A stretch of DNA of 64,000 nt from Symsagittifera roscoffensis (Eukaryota; Xenacoelomorpha; Acoela; Convolutidae): positions 52,910,213-52,974,212 of the forward strand of contig NC_087068.1 in the NCBI RefSeq assembly GCF_963678635.1, written 5' to 3'. Below the pieces are notes generated by a model. It made no database searches and was not told where the DNA came from. It saw only the letters and a list, made by a program, of their open reading frames with translations. This document shows, in pieces, positions 47,401 to 57,545 of this stretch (position 1 is the first letter of the stretch; every line of letters starts with the position of its first letter). The position numbers and the translations under genes are program-made.

Positions 47401-50400
47401 ATCTAGTTGTCAAGCACGCAGATACTATATTTCCCTGGAGCATACACTTTAACCGATAAAAGGGGGAAAAATAGTTAGTTTGTTCAAAAGAATCTTTTAA
47501 GGTCATGATCTACGAAATTTTGCTGAAAATAAAACAGATAATTTTTACTTTATAAGTGTTTCATCAAAACTTGTTATTGCAAAGTTTTCAAAATAAACTG
47601 CGAGTCAAATTTAAAATAATTTAGGTAATATATGCTAATTCTCAATTAAATTCCAAAAATACTCTGCCGAGAAGATTGCGAAGATAACGCAATAAAGTTG
47701 TTTCGGAAAAAGCATACGAAAAAGCATAAAAAGCATAATAGAAATATTTCAGCCGCAAATTCCACATCGCCTAAGAGATCCAAAATATCAGCTATTTACG
47801 GTCAAACATATTTGTTTTGCCAAAAATTGATGACAAGAGTTGCTATAACAAGTCAGGATTTGTTTGAAGAATAATGATAGTTATTCAAGTTAACCTGAAC
47901 AGTTTTTGTGATAATGTGATAACCGGCTGGTTTTGTGTCCGTTTGCTTTTGTTTTTTAGGACTTACGCGAAATAAGCTTTGCATTATACCGCGTTTCAGT
48001 TTTGCCCTTCACTTCACAGCGGCATATGTACATTGAAGCGAGTTTGAAAATCAGATTTTTATTTGATAGCCACGTGATGCTATTTTGATTTAGTTTAAAA
48101 CCTCAATTTTGCTTGATATGTCTCTTTTTAATGTTTGAGAGAAGAAAACCGCTATAGGTGAATTATTCAATTTAAACGACAAGCATCAGATGCCTTCGTG
48201 ATAGAATTCAAAAAACCATAACAAAGTTCATATACGAAGGTAGAAGACACCTACCAACAACATAAAGTGTATGAAGATGAGAGAACGTTCTGATAACCTA
48301 ACAACCAATACTAATTAAAAACTTCCAAGGACCTCAGTTGACTTGAACTATAACTTTACATTTGAAGTGTCATTGATGCGTTTAATTTTTTTGAGCGTTT
48401 TGAAGTTTCAGTTTGATCCGTTTGAGAAAAAGAAAAGGGATTAAAAACTACTGAACATTTTATTGCAGAAAAAGTTGCGAAGTCAAAAATCAAGGATGAA
48501 AAGCATTACAATATAAACAATTTACGCTGATGGAAGAATTTGACAGCCACGTTAAATACCTAGTTATCACTGCGAAATCTTAGAACAATTGTGACTAGAA
48601 TTTTGTTTACAATAGCAAATTTAACAATAAACGAGAATCGCTTTCAATTGAATTTACCGGAAGATTGTGAAATCCAAATGCAACTGAAAACAATGTTCTC
48701 CATGATGCAAAAAAATGGGTTTTTCAATGCGATTTCGTTTTGTTGAAAATATAAGTAGTATCAACAAAACGTATACACTCTTCTCAGCGCTTGATTTTTA
48801 GATTTTTGTAAGTTCAAAAATATCAGTTTTATTACTTGCTGAAAAACCAACTGTTGATTTAAAGCTTTTTTCTCTAATACTAAAACACTATAGTTAGAAA
48901 TGACTTGCAAGAAAAACCGATATTTTGGGCAATTTTGATTCTTCAAATTGCCCTATTTTACCCACTGAACGCTTGAAGAAAAGTAGTACTCTAGTAGAAT
49001 CTATTGAGCAAGTTTTAAGTTAGTTTTACTATTTGGCTAGAATCTAATAAAAAACTTCAGCTGTGGTCATTGTTCGTAGAATTTTTTTTCTGAAAAGAAA
49101 GTTCTACGATATAAAGTTCAACTTTATAAATATGTCATCAGCATCGTGCTTGAGAAATTTTCAAAATTCAAAATGATAAAAACATATATTCTTTTGTAAT
49201 TCTCATTGCAATTCCGAAGCTACTCTGCGAGAGGTTTACGGCAAAAAAGCAGCCATTTTTAGAAAAAGCATGAAAAATCATTATGAGAATATTTACCAAA
49301 TTCTCATGAATGTCACTGCGCAATGAATGAATACGCTATCATATGGAAGTTATCATAACCGTGAAAACATCTCCAAATAGCTCCGAAAGGAGTTAGAAGG
49401 GTAAAATAGACTTTAGTCGAAAAGACAAGGCTAGTGCCCATAAAAAGACACAAAAGAAAGAGAGGGAAACATGATAAACGGTTACATTTTTCAAATTCAA
49501 GATTTAAACAAAAATCTCATTTAACAAAAATGCATAGAGCAATGTCGAGAATTTTGGTTATCATTTTTCCCTCAAAGAGAATAGTTCTTTGGATATGACA
49601 CAGTTGAAAGATCATCAACGGCGGCATCAAGATACAAATAAAACGAGACTGCTCGTATCAGGGCGAAGTCCTGAAAGTTCCGACTGCCTTTTAAGGTCTA
49701 TGGAGCATTAATAAGATGAAAAATTTCAGTGTAATAAAAAAAATTCGAAAAGATTGATATTTTATGTAAAAACATCCCCCCCACACGTCATATTAAGGAA
49801 AAAGTGATAGATTTTGCGCCTATTAACAAATCAATTATGGCATATAAGCTTCCTTGAACCAATTTGGAACGATTTCTAAGACGGATTAAATCTCGCTTAC
49901 GCATTAATAGCGCGAAATTTATCGCGCGTTGAATGTCCCAAATTGTCCAAAATGGCAATCTTTAAACCCCCATAACTTTCCGAAAAATGATCACAGAAGA
50001 AATATCTTTTCAAATTCAAGCTCAAGACAACAACAACTTTTAAATGATATGAAAAAATTCCGTCAAAAACGGCTAATTAAAAAGTCGAACTTTGTCTGAA
50101 GAAAAAAACCCACCCCGAGCACAAATATTCCGTTACTTTCGTATCGAAAGTCGGAACAACAAAAAGTAAGCATACTAGTTTTGTGATTTGAAAAGCGTGA
50201 TTTCCAAAAATTGTGCTCTTTGTATTTTATTGCCAGTTGTGTTGGGGTAATCAATAATAATACAAGTTGATGATGTTTTGTTTTTATATGAAGAGTTTTT
50301 TGAGAATTTTTAGTATATTGCAATTAACCAACATCGCTTTCGCAAGTCAATGTATTTGGAAAATCTGAACAATTTTTTCCATCGACAGGTAGCGCTCGGT

Positions 50401-53400
50401 TTTTTTCCAAATAGGTTGAATTAGTATATATAGAAGATCGCAGGTATGGAAGACCGGCGTAACAAAATGAACTTTTAAGCTAGGGAAGATATTTTCAATT
50501 GAGACTTCGAGTATCATTTCCGCAATCATAGTTTTGCATGATTCAATTTTGATTACTGAAAAAAAGCAAAAAAGCAGTGAAAATCAGAAAAGCAGTGAAC
50601 TTTTTCTCGGCACTTTTCAAAATGGATCTTTGAGAAATAATCATAAAATGCCATGTTACATATATCCCGTACAGTTTTTTTCTCACAGAAGGGTTACTTG
50701 GAAAAAATCAATCTGAAGAGAGTTTTTTCCTTTTTGAGAATAATTGGTACAAACGTTATATGATCTCTTGAAGAGACCCTCACTTTTTGTTTTAAAAAAT
50801 AATTAAGTAGGTTTTGAGATACCTGGGTAAAAGAAGCATATTCCTCAATGTTAACTTCAGCATCACAAGCGTCGAATGGCACCCCTCCGCCTGGAAACTT
50901 ATAACTGCCGCTTCCCGCATACCATTTTTTGACAGCTTTTTGTCCCTCGTCAGTAGCTGCAGCAATTGTGTTGAAAGAAGAATCAATAATTGAAGAACTC
51001 CATCCTGAATCAGACGTGTTTTTTCAATTTTTCACCAAAAAAAAAGTTTTCAATTAAGAAAACACTTTTAATTATCAAACTACTTAGAAACACGCGAAGC
51101 ACTTTTATACAATTATTATTAGTTTTATTATTTTTCTTAAGAAGTAAAGAAGGTTTCTTCTTCAAAAACGCTTGATCTTCTTTTTACTATTTCTTATCAA
51201 ATGAGGATATGACTGACACTGTTTTGATAAAATGAACTCAATTGAGAAAAATGGACCATTAAGTAAAATTCTGATTCCGCTGAGAAACAAAAATGAATGG
51301 CACTTTAGAAACTAGATATTAGAAACTTAATCTTGAAAAACACAAAACAAACCACTACCTAGTTAAGAGTAAAAACTAAGGTCAGTGACTCTTAATGAAT
51401 TCAAATGAGCGTAACTTTTGTTACGACAACTTAAAAAATGAGGAGAAACTTCGTATTCGGGTATTTTTTTAAGTTTATTTTTCTTTTTTGTTGTATTCCA
51501 CGCGAAATTAGCAAAAACAAATCATCATCCAAATAGGTCCAAAGACATATCAATTTTAAGCCATTTTAGTCGTGATTCGAATGAAATTTAGAAAAAAAAT
51601 AAAAAATGTTCTCAATTGGTAAAAACTGGTTTAAATTTTCAATTCTTTTTTTCAATTTCAATTCAATCAAGCGAGCAGGCTTACAACATCTTCTTTATGC
51701 TTGATTTGAACCAGGATTTTTAGTTTCACCTTCGAAAAATTTGTTTTTAAATCTTCAAAAAATCAAAGATTTCAAAAAATTTCACAAACATCTCCAAAAA
51801 AAAATTTGAAATGTTTCTTTTGATTTTTAAAAAGTTCATGAGTCAATTTTTTAGAAAAAATATTTGTCCATTTTGCTCATTCTACTAGAAGTGTCGATGT
51901 TGACTGAAATTTTGTTCTATGTCAGATTTTTTATCAAACAAAGCAAAAAACTACTACAGTAAATAGATTTTTTTTTGGTTTTATTTACCAAAGTTTGGTC
52001 AGAATATTCGGTGCTACAAGCTTGGTAGGTAACCGGCTATCGTTGCTCGAGTTTAGTTTTGATTACCTAGTCGTCCTAATCACAGACCATTTAATTGGAT
52101 GTTTCAACAGTTTTTCATAAAAATATATGAGCTTGATACAATTTTTCACTGATTCTTAAAAGGAAGTTCAAGGGTGATAGCGAAACAGAGAAATCTTGAG
52201 CATTAAAGAGTATGAGTGGTCTGTTTTTTTTTCATGAAGGAGGCTCACTCAATTTAAACTAAAAAAAACATATATTTTCTGCTCCATTTCTAAACCAATT
52301 CTTCCAAAAATTAGCTTTTCTTCCGCTCCAAAAGCCTACATAGCATAAACAACGGTTTATCAGCTCCGAGTTAGTTCACTACTCTCTTTAAAAAAAACGT
52401 TCTTTGGAAAGCAATTTTCCACTAATAATTTAGCAATTGTTCTATCCATGTAACATGAACTGAAACATAGCCAACAGGCATTTGGAAAAGAATCAATTAA
52501 CGCAACAAAACATAAAACAATCGACTTGTTCCGTTGAAAAAACCTCCGACATTTAATTCAAAGATGTGAGGCTCTAGAGCTATTTGATCTGCAAGAATAT
52601 GTTTTTATTGATTTTTTGTTGTTAAAACAAACTCTAATTCCAAAATTTGAAAAGCGTTTGTACTGTTGGAAAACATAAAGTTTGAAATCGAAATTTGATG
52701 CTAGAAATCGACCACATTTCTGCTTTTTTTTTCAAGTTTGCTAATCGATAGAGGTATTTGCCTTCCTTTTACCAAAAAAAAAACGAACTTAAAATGAAGC
52801 AAAACCGCAAAAATTTTTCAGATTTAAAAAGATTTTATAATAAGATAATTAGATAATAAGATTCTACATTTTATTCAATTTTATATTGACTTTACAATCC
52901 GATATATAAAATACTTATTTCTTATAGCTTGTTCTTGAATCATTTATTTCAAATCAGTTCAATTTTTATTGATATTAACCTAAAAGTTATTGTTTGACCA
53001 AGTTTGGATGAAAGGTTTGTAGTTGTTTTTTTTATTTTGCGTGAATTTATTGTGCGCCTTGGAGCGTTAAGAAACTTTTAGTTTTTAATGTCTTGGGGTA
53101 ATAACCAGAAACCCCAAAAATTATGAACGTTTACCAAACATAAGTGTTTGACAGTCTGTTTTTTTACTCTAAGATAATTCAATTTGTCTCTCAATTTACA
53201 TTTTTTTTAATCGATAATGATTTTTCCAGTTTCACCATCAAGAGAACAAAGAAGGGAACAAAAAAAATGATTTAATTGAGAAAAAATACCGTTTGGATTA
53301 ATGAACTGCTTCTTTTAACCGATTAGCAAAAGCAATTTTTCACTCGAATTATTGCCTGTTTCAAGCGTTAGATCATTCGCTAATTTGACAAATCAGACAA

Positions 53401-56400
53401 AATTTTCTTTTGGATGATTGATTTTTTTTGGTTATATAAAGCCAAAAGCTGGCTAAATTCTCTTTTTTGCATTTTGCACTTATAGGAAACAACGCAGCAA
53501 GTTTGAATTTAAACTGCGGTGAAAAGTGAAAACAAGGCCTAAAATAACAATAACCTTTTCCTGAAAACTAGATAAAAGTTAAATGGACGTTCCGGGAGGA
53601 ACCAATTGAATTGTCGAGTTATCAAAAATTTTTATATGAACCAAGTAAATTTTTTTTAGATACTGGAGCCAGAGCCAGCTTACAGTTGGAAATATATCAA
53701 TGAAACGAATCCAATTTAAAATGCTGGTTTATTTTTGTTCCAACTTTCGTTACGAAAGTAAAAGAATTTTTGGGCTCGAGGTGGTTTTTTGTTTCAGACG
53801 AATTTTGACTTTTTGACACGCTATTTTGACGAAATTTTTCTTATCTCAATCAGAAGGTGTTGTTGTCTTGTGCTTGAATTTGAAAAAATTTTTCACTTAT
53901 GAATTTCAACGTAAAGTTATGGGGGTTCAAATATTGTGATCTCGGCCAATTTGGGGCAATTAACGCGCAATAGATTTCGCGCTATTCGCATAGGAGGAAA
54001 TTCAATATTTGCGTTAGAAATCGTTTCATATCGGTTGATTTTGTTCTTTGTATGGCGAGTGGCAAGATTTTTTTATTTATTTTTTTTATTACGTTTAAAT
54101 TTCTCATGTTATTGCTGCCCTATTTCACTTAAAAGGCATCCGGGACATTCAGGGCTTCGCCTTGGTACGATTAGTCTTGTTTATTTTTCAGCTGTCGAAT
54201 AGCGAAAAAAAATGAGGCAACTATACTGCTTTCAAGCGCAAATTTGTTGTTGCGATTTTTAATTAACTTAATTTCTGAAAAAAAACTAACAAAATCATTA
54301 CGGAAACGAGGAGTAACAGAATTTTTAACATCTCTATATAACGATAAACTCAAGCATAAATTATTTTGCAAGTAAATCCGTGCCTAAACGTTGACTTAGA
54401 TCACAATCACTTGAAAGGAAGATCAAAACGTGGTTAGTACGTAGCTCAGCACTTAAAAAGGGATAGGTTTTTGAAGAAAAAAAAAGAAAAAAAAACAATT
54501 ACAGCCGAGATTTTCCTTACTCATAATTAGCCTATTGGAAAAAAAGCAAATTAGTTGTTTAAAAAAATAACTGGAACAATTTTTAGATGACTTAATTTTT
54601 TAAGTTTGTTTTGAAAACGCAATGCCAATTTTAAGAGCCTTAAATATAAGTTGGTCGATGAATAAATTCATTCATCAGCAAACTTCTGTTAAAATTGTTC
54701 TTAAAAACAATATTTCAAACTTTGGTTTTAAGTAATGCCCTTTAGGGATATTTCGTTTAGCAAATAATTGTAAAAAAAAATTACGGCTGCTGCATTCGTA
54801 CATTATCTGAAACACCTAATTAGAAAAACTAGAGAAAGAACGACTATCAGGGGAAAAATATGTTTCGAATTCTTAAAAACATCTTAATATCAATTCAATG
54901 GGGCATCTTCTAAGCAACTTTAGTCAAATTCCGTTTTTGTGTTATTTTTTTCAAATAAAGCGTTTTCAAATAAAGCGTATGCCAGCGGTAATTCATCTCT
55001 ATTCTGATCCAGTTATTGTCAAAAAAACTAAGGGATTTTCATCATCAAATATTTAATTTTATAGCCATTAAATTGACTGTTTGGTTTTTTCTAAGGTATT
55101 TGTTTGCTTTTACAATTCGAGGGTTTTGCAAATGATTTTTTTTCTGCCAGTTTTTTATTTGTCTTACTAAGCGTACCAACTTAGATCTTACCAAACGCTT
55201 CCATATCACGGGGTACATTTTCTAAAGAGACGCGATCGCATGCACTTGTTCCCAAGCGTTGGTCTTCAAGTATCATGCGAGCTGTAAATACACTTGCAGC
55301 AGCAGCTGAAACAATGCAAAACGAAGTTCTCTAACACTTGAAAACATTTAAGAAACGTTTGATGCGATTCGTCTTTTATCAAAAAGGATATTTTCACATT
55401 GCATGAAAACTCAATCAGTAGTTTCGACCAAAAAATGCGCTGAAAAAGCCAACTAAAAATGGTTAAGAAATACATTTTTTGTCCAAATTTACAAAAAACT
55501 AATTGTTTTTTTTTACTGCAGGTTTATATGCTTTCTCAATTTGGGAGAATTCTTTCAACAAAAATTTACAAAATGTTGTTTGATTTCAATTTAATTCAAT
55601 TTTAGAACGCAATTAAAACTTTTGCTGATATTAATGATTTTTTTAGAAGTTGGTAGAGTAGCGTTTTATTTGGATTAGACATTCTTTATATGAACTATAA
55701 ACACATTGCCACCATTTGAAAAATTTAGAGTCATTTATACTAAATAAACTCAAATGAAGTTGTTTTGAATTAAAAAAGAGTTTCTCAACTTTTTAAAAAA
55801 ATTTTAAATTGAATACGTAGTTTCTGCTTTGTTTTTTCAAATGGCATTAAAATAAATTTTTATTAAAAAACCAAAGGCAAATTCCAAACCATCGTTTTTT
55901 CGTAATTTTGATTCTTTCACAAGTTACTTTTTTTAATACTCTCACTGAAGAAGATTTGATTAACATAGTACGAATATTCATAACTAATATATCCAATTTT
56001 TCGAAATGAGCAGTACAAAAATTTGAATCAAAGAAATTGAAAAAATTTATGAATTTGCTTGTATCGTGGAACTCGGGAAACACGGTAGAAACTATATTTT
56101 TCCTACGGTTTTCAATTTCCACATCCAAATAAGGGATGAGTCGGGACAAACAACCGGTCAAAAGCTCCACAGCTGTGGTACATAAGTTAAAGTTCAATGT
56201 TTAAAACATTCAGTAATCAATACCATCAACCAAAAAATTTTGTTGCATCAGTTCAAGAACTGTTTTATTTTATTTGTTATCAGTCGGAAAAAATTTTTGT
56301 CTTGTATCAATATAACTAAAAACTTTAAAACTTTTACCCAATTCGTCGTCATGAGTGAATGCAGGTAATGCTGCTTTGAGTCGTCTTTGATTTTGGGCGC

Positions 56401-56545
56401 TCGTAATTACCTTTAAAATTGGGTGTGTTTCTCCAAACGGGTATTCAATGTCCCTCTCTCCCACTTTTCTATAATCAGCATAACACTTTAAAGGTAGTTT
56501 TTCATCAGCAAGGGGGCCTGGCAAACTTTTGCATATATTGTGAAG
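38385..56545 (-). CDS. CAP (SCP/TAPS) superfamily secreted protein gene, 5 exons found
   Basis: Exons at 56545-56338, 55305-55192, 51004-50823, 38732-38554 and 38475-38385 all have GT/AG borders. They join in phases 1, 1, 0 and 2 to give 257 codons and a stop with no internal stop. CAP domain landmarks by residue of this model: QNQRRLKAALPAFTHDDEL (51-69) is the HN-helix region; LEN (97-99) stands for the GENL motif; DEGQKAVKKWY (126-136) is the central helix. ASFTQMMW (164-171) is the GHFTQMVW motif, and FVICLYKPPGN (191-201) is the CNYxPxGN-type second signature. The usual His of GHFTQ is Ser here, and HN reads QN, so the metal-binding/active-site tetrad is incomplete. Family members are mostly secreted, Cys-rich proteins (venom allergen-like, SCL, VAP). 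The 5' exon(s) with start codon and signal peptide were not found; the first known exon is entered in phase 0. Introns are 1.0, 4.2, 12.1 and 0.08 kb and full of repeats. Confidence 0.85.
38554..38732 (-). CDS. CAP gene exon 4 of those found
   Basis: Acceptor TTTTAATTTAG, donor ATAAG|GTACAA, 59 codons plus two bases. It begins MMWQNSTFIGCGESPIPGCK and then carries MFVICLYKPPGNAKGEALM. The initial Met codons are internal, since the preceding exon supplies the FTQ of the CAP signature. Confidence 0.88.
38986..39560. other. Intronic AT-rich stretch
   Basis: Part of the 12-kb CAP intron. No recognisable feature was seen. Confidence 0.4.
39580..40335. repeat. MITE-like element, related to 58.3-59.9 kb
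   Basis: Shares GTTGACCTCCATAGAC (39601), GCTAATCATACA (39792), GCCCCAAAAA (39882) and a coding-like block at about 40205-40300 with the element at 58329-59902, in the same order. It is diverged and its ends are unclear. It lies in the 12-kb CAP intron. Confidence 0.6.
40336..42050. other. Intronic stretch without recognisable features
   Basis: AT-rich with short open frames on both strands, none with homology or shared with another copy. Confidence 0.4.
42060..42260. repeat. Sparse ATAATTGATT-type words
   Basis: Words such as TGATTATAATTGAG and CATTATAATTGATA announce the compound G-rich locus. They are more scattered than in the other arrays. Confidence 0.5.
42415..42680 (+). repeat. G-rich block 1
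   Basis: Plus-strand purine/G-rich run with many GGGG tracts and repeated phrases of the type GGGTTCAGGTG-GGG. C is rare, so the strand asymmetry is strong. Potential G-quadruplex DNA by composition. Confidence 0.85.
42830..42970. repeat. ATAATGGATT-type array
   Basis: Contains ATAAAATCCATTTTATTGG and AATTATAATGCATTTTG words between the two G-rich blocks. Confidence 0.6.
43305..43445. repeat. ATAATGGATT-type array (dense)
   Basis: GGATTATAATGGATTATAG is repeated several times in a row at about 43375-43425, the densest example in the window. Confidence 0.85.
43655..44000 (+). repeat. G-rich block 2
   Basis: Begins C-rich (CCCACCTGAACCCACCCCC, about 43695) and switches to a long G-rich run with GGTAGGTGG, GGGGGTAG and similar phrases. 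The C-to-G switch at about 43710-43725 could fold as a hairpin. Confidence 0.85.
44075..44250. repeat. ATAATGGATT-type array, closing
   Basis: TTTATAATCCATTATAATGC and related words close the compound locus. Confidence 0.75.
44260..46080. other. Intronic stretch without recognisable features
   Basis: AT-rich. No gene, RNA or shared repeat was identified. Confidence 0.4.
46090..46479 (+). CDS. 129-codon ORF, possible transposase N-terminus remnant
   Basis: The longest open frame of this stretch. Residues about 38-64 read LTLKKVAVPQKTVKHLKRSE and then TVDNKSATGRR. This loosely resembles the second helix and the following 'ETGSVEDRPRSGRP' linker of Tc1/mariner paired-like domains. No DDE/D catalytic region follows. 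The rest (LRVNCTLFCHKNGWAYVPLH) is not recognised. It lies antisense to the CAP gene within its large intron. It could be a chance frame. Confidence 0.25.
   Translation: MFLKTSLHKNSLACIIFLKAKFVKYLLFIPFLRPIAQKLTLKKVAVPQKTVKHLKRSETVDNKSATGRRIPIFLRVNCTLFCHKNGWAYVPLHTIFKLSAREASFNKVLVMPFNFSPNETALISNLNFA
46480..47700 (+). repeat. Diverged duplication, left copy
   Basis: Shares ordered landmarks with 48110-49260: AGTTTGATC-GTT-GAGAAA (46760 versus 48410), AGTTGACTTGAA (46682 versus 48338), ACGTTC/AAGTTC...CTATTAACCTAAC (46630 versus 48290) and GACTTGCA/GACGCG...CAAATTACC (47270 versus 48900). No intact ORF is present. Confidence 0.7.
48110..49260 (+). repeat. Diverged duplication, right copy
   Basis: Same orientation as the left copy, about 1.6 kb away, with many indels. 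It lacks a stretch of about 45 bp present in the left copy at about 47275-47320. Confidence 0.7.
49660..50165 (+). repeat. Inverted repeat arm, left
   Basis: Pairs with 53735-54185 in reverse complement. It contains CCCCCATAACTTTCCG, TTTTTTCAAATTCAAGC-like, CAAGACAACAACA and AAAACCCACCCCGAGC words, and ends at a TTACTTTCGTATCGAAAGTC palindrome. The arms enclose about 3.6 kb with CAP exon 3. Parts match the ORF127 leaders at 8070-8260 and 26480-26650. Confidence 0.8.
50823..51004 (-). CDS. CAP gene exon 3 of those found
   Basis: Acceptor CTGATTCAG, donor CCCAG|GTATCT, two bases plus 60 codons. It contains DEGQKAVKKWYAGSGSYKFP, PFDACDAEVNIEEY and the final ASFTQ. It lies inside a pair of inverted repeat arms (49.7-50.2 and 53.7-54.2 kb), which are confined to the flanking introns. 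Confidence 0.88.
51650..52720 (-). repeat. Inverted copy of the 31.0-31.98 kb repeat
   Basis: The reverse complement of 31000-31975 with landmarks AGGTAACCGGCTATCG (52022) and TTCCATGTAACATGAACT-like (52445). No part of the coiled-coil gene accompanies it, so this repeat moves or duplicates on its own. It lies between the inverted arms and in the CAP intron. Confidence 0.75.
53580..53705 (+). pseudogene. Possible retroelement protease scrap
   Basis: The plus frame reads WTFREEPIELSSYQKFLYEP and then SKFFLDTGARASLQLEIYQ before a stop. LDTGA-x-(A/V)S is the active-site signature of retroelement aspartic proteases, and the preceding KFF(L) strand fits. There is nothing else of a pol gene nearby, and the same spot could be an intron end (TTTTTTTTAG|ATACTGG). 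Confidence 0.35.
53735..54185 (-). repeat. Inverted repeat arm, right
   Basis: Mirror of 49660-50165. It starts with the palindrome CTTTCGTTACGAAAG and has CTCGAGGTGGTTTTTTG and GGGGGTTCAAATATTG. The open frame at 53936-54202 lies within the arm and is not conserved in the other arm. Confidence 0.8.
54190..55190. other. Intronic stretch without recognisable features
   Basis: Part of the 4.2-kb CAP intron. AT-rich, no coding or repeat match was seen. Confidence 0.4.
55192..55305 (-). CDS. CAP gene exon 2 of those found
   Basis: Acceptor CATTGTTTCAG, donor TTTG|GTAAGA, 2+111+1 bases. It reads AAASVFTARMILEDQRLGTS and ACDRVSLENVPRDMEAF. The borders are among the best in the window. It completes the first helix (DDEL-A-AAAS) when joined to the preceding exon. 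Confidence 0.85.
56338..56545 (-). CDS. CAP gene exon 1 of those found
   Basis: Acceptor TTTTTCATACAG, donor TTGG|GTAAAA, 69 codons plus one base. It starts LHNICKSLPGPLADEKLPLK and ends PAFTHDDEL. An earlier donor (AAAG|GTAATT at 56411) exists but would break the phase with the next exon. Confidence 0.8.
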
Positions 56546-56926
56546 CTGTATGAAAAACAATTTTGTTACTAAGAATGATTTTTTGGAGTTGAAGTCGCAT
56601 TAAAAAGTTGATCTGGCTAGAAGGTCATACGCTAAGCTTACAAACCTTTTACGATTCAAAAATATCCCAAAAATGGCAGTAATTGAAGGAAATGTTCATC
56701 AAATTTTGAATTTACTCTATAAAGTGTTCACAATTGTTGGAAAGCTCTGAAATATTGGTTACTTTTTGGGGTTTGCATGATCAATTGCCTTTACGATCCC
56801 CTCGAGAAAAAACTGTAATAAAGATTCAAATGTAAAGATGAATACAACAAAAATTTTTTTAAAACTGATTATCAAAATTTGAACAAACAAATTGAAAAAG
56901 AAGAAAAATAAACAAAAATGCAAACT

Positions 56927-57150
56927 TAGAAAATCTGTGGGAAGGCCTATTGACTTTAGTTGAGAATTAAATCCATAATTATGATTAGAGTTAGACCAAT
57001 ATATGCTGCTCAATTCAGCATTATTCTCTAACTGCGTTTTCTGACGTGTCAATTGAAATTTAGTAATTATGCTTTCCTGAAGAATAATGTAAACGGACAA
57101 TTAATTCAAAAATTCAAAAGCTACAATTTACCAAATTAAAGGTTTTTCCT
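56927..57150 (-). repeat. Duplicated exon-like segment, intact copy
   Basis: Minus strand, after a good acceptor (ATTCTTCAG ending 57077). It reads ESIITKFQLTRQKTQLENNA, then ELSSIYWSNSNHNYGFNSQL and KSIGLPTDF without a stop. A near copy with a stop and frameshift lies about 390 bp upstream on this strand (57305-57545). No donor with a phase fitting the first known CAP exon was found, so it is not counted in that gene. Function is not recognised. Confidence 0.55.
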
Positions 57151-57304
57151 ACAAAAGTTTTTCGATAGATGACAAGAAAATTATATCATGTTGAGACTCT
57201 TTAACTAGTCTAATTCGAAAAACGCTGCAAAAAAAAATATTTTTTGCTGGGAAACTAGAAAAAATAAACCGTGTTTTTAACCGGTGTTTTTTTTGCTGTT
57301 TATT

Positions 57305-57545
57305 CTGTTTTTCCGCCATTGACTTTTAGTTGAGAGTTATTGACTTTTAGTTGAGAATTAAATCCATAATTATGGTTAGAATTAGACCAATATGGGCGGC
57401 TCAATGCAGCATTATTCTCTAACTGCAGTTTTCTAACGTTTCAATTGAAATTTAGTAATTATGCTTTCCTGAAGAATAACATAAACGGACAATTAATTCA
57501 AAAATTCAAAAACTACAATTAACCAAAATAAAGGTTTTCCTACAA
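57305..57545 (-). repeat. Duplicated exon-like segment, broken copy
   Basis: Repeats 56940-57150. The shared frame has a TAG after QLKR and an extra base soon after. A TTGACTTTTAGTTGAGA phrase is doubled at its lower end (57318 and 57338), possibly marking the duplication junction. Confidence 0.7.

Noticed and set aside
53936-54202. 88-codon ORF
   Set aside because: It lies inside an inverted repeat arm and is not open in the other arm.
55847-56197. Minus-strand 116-codon ORF in CAP intron 1, with acceptor ACCACAG and a phase-compatible donor
   Set aside because: As a cassette exon it would interrupt the first CAP helix between HDDEL and AAAS. Direct joining of the flanking exons gives the expected helix. 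No homology of its own was recognised.
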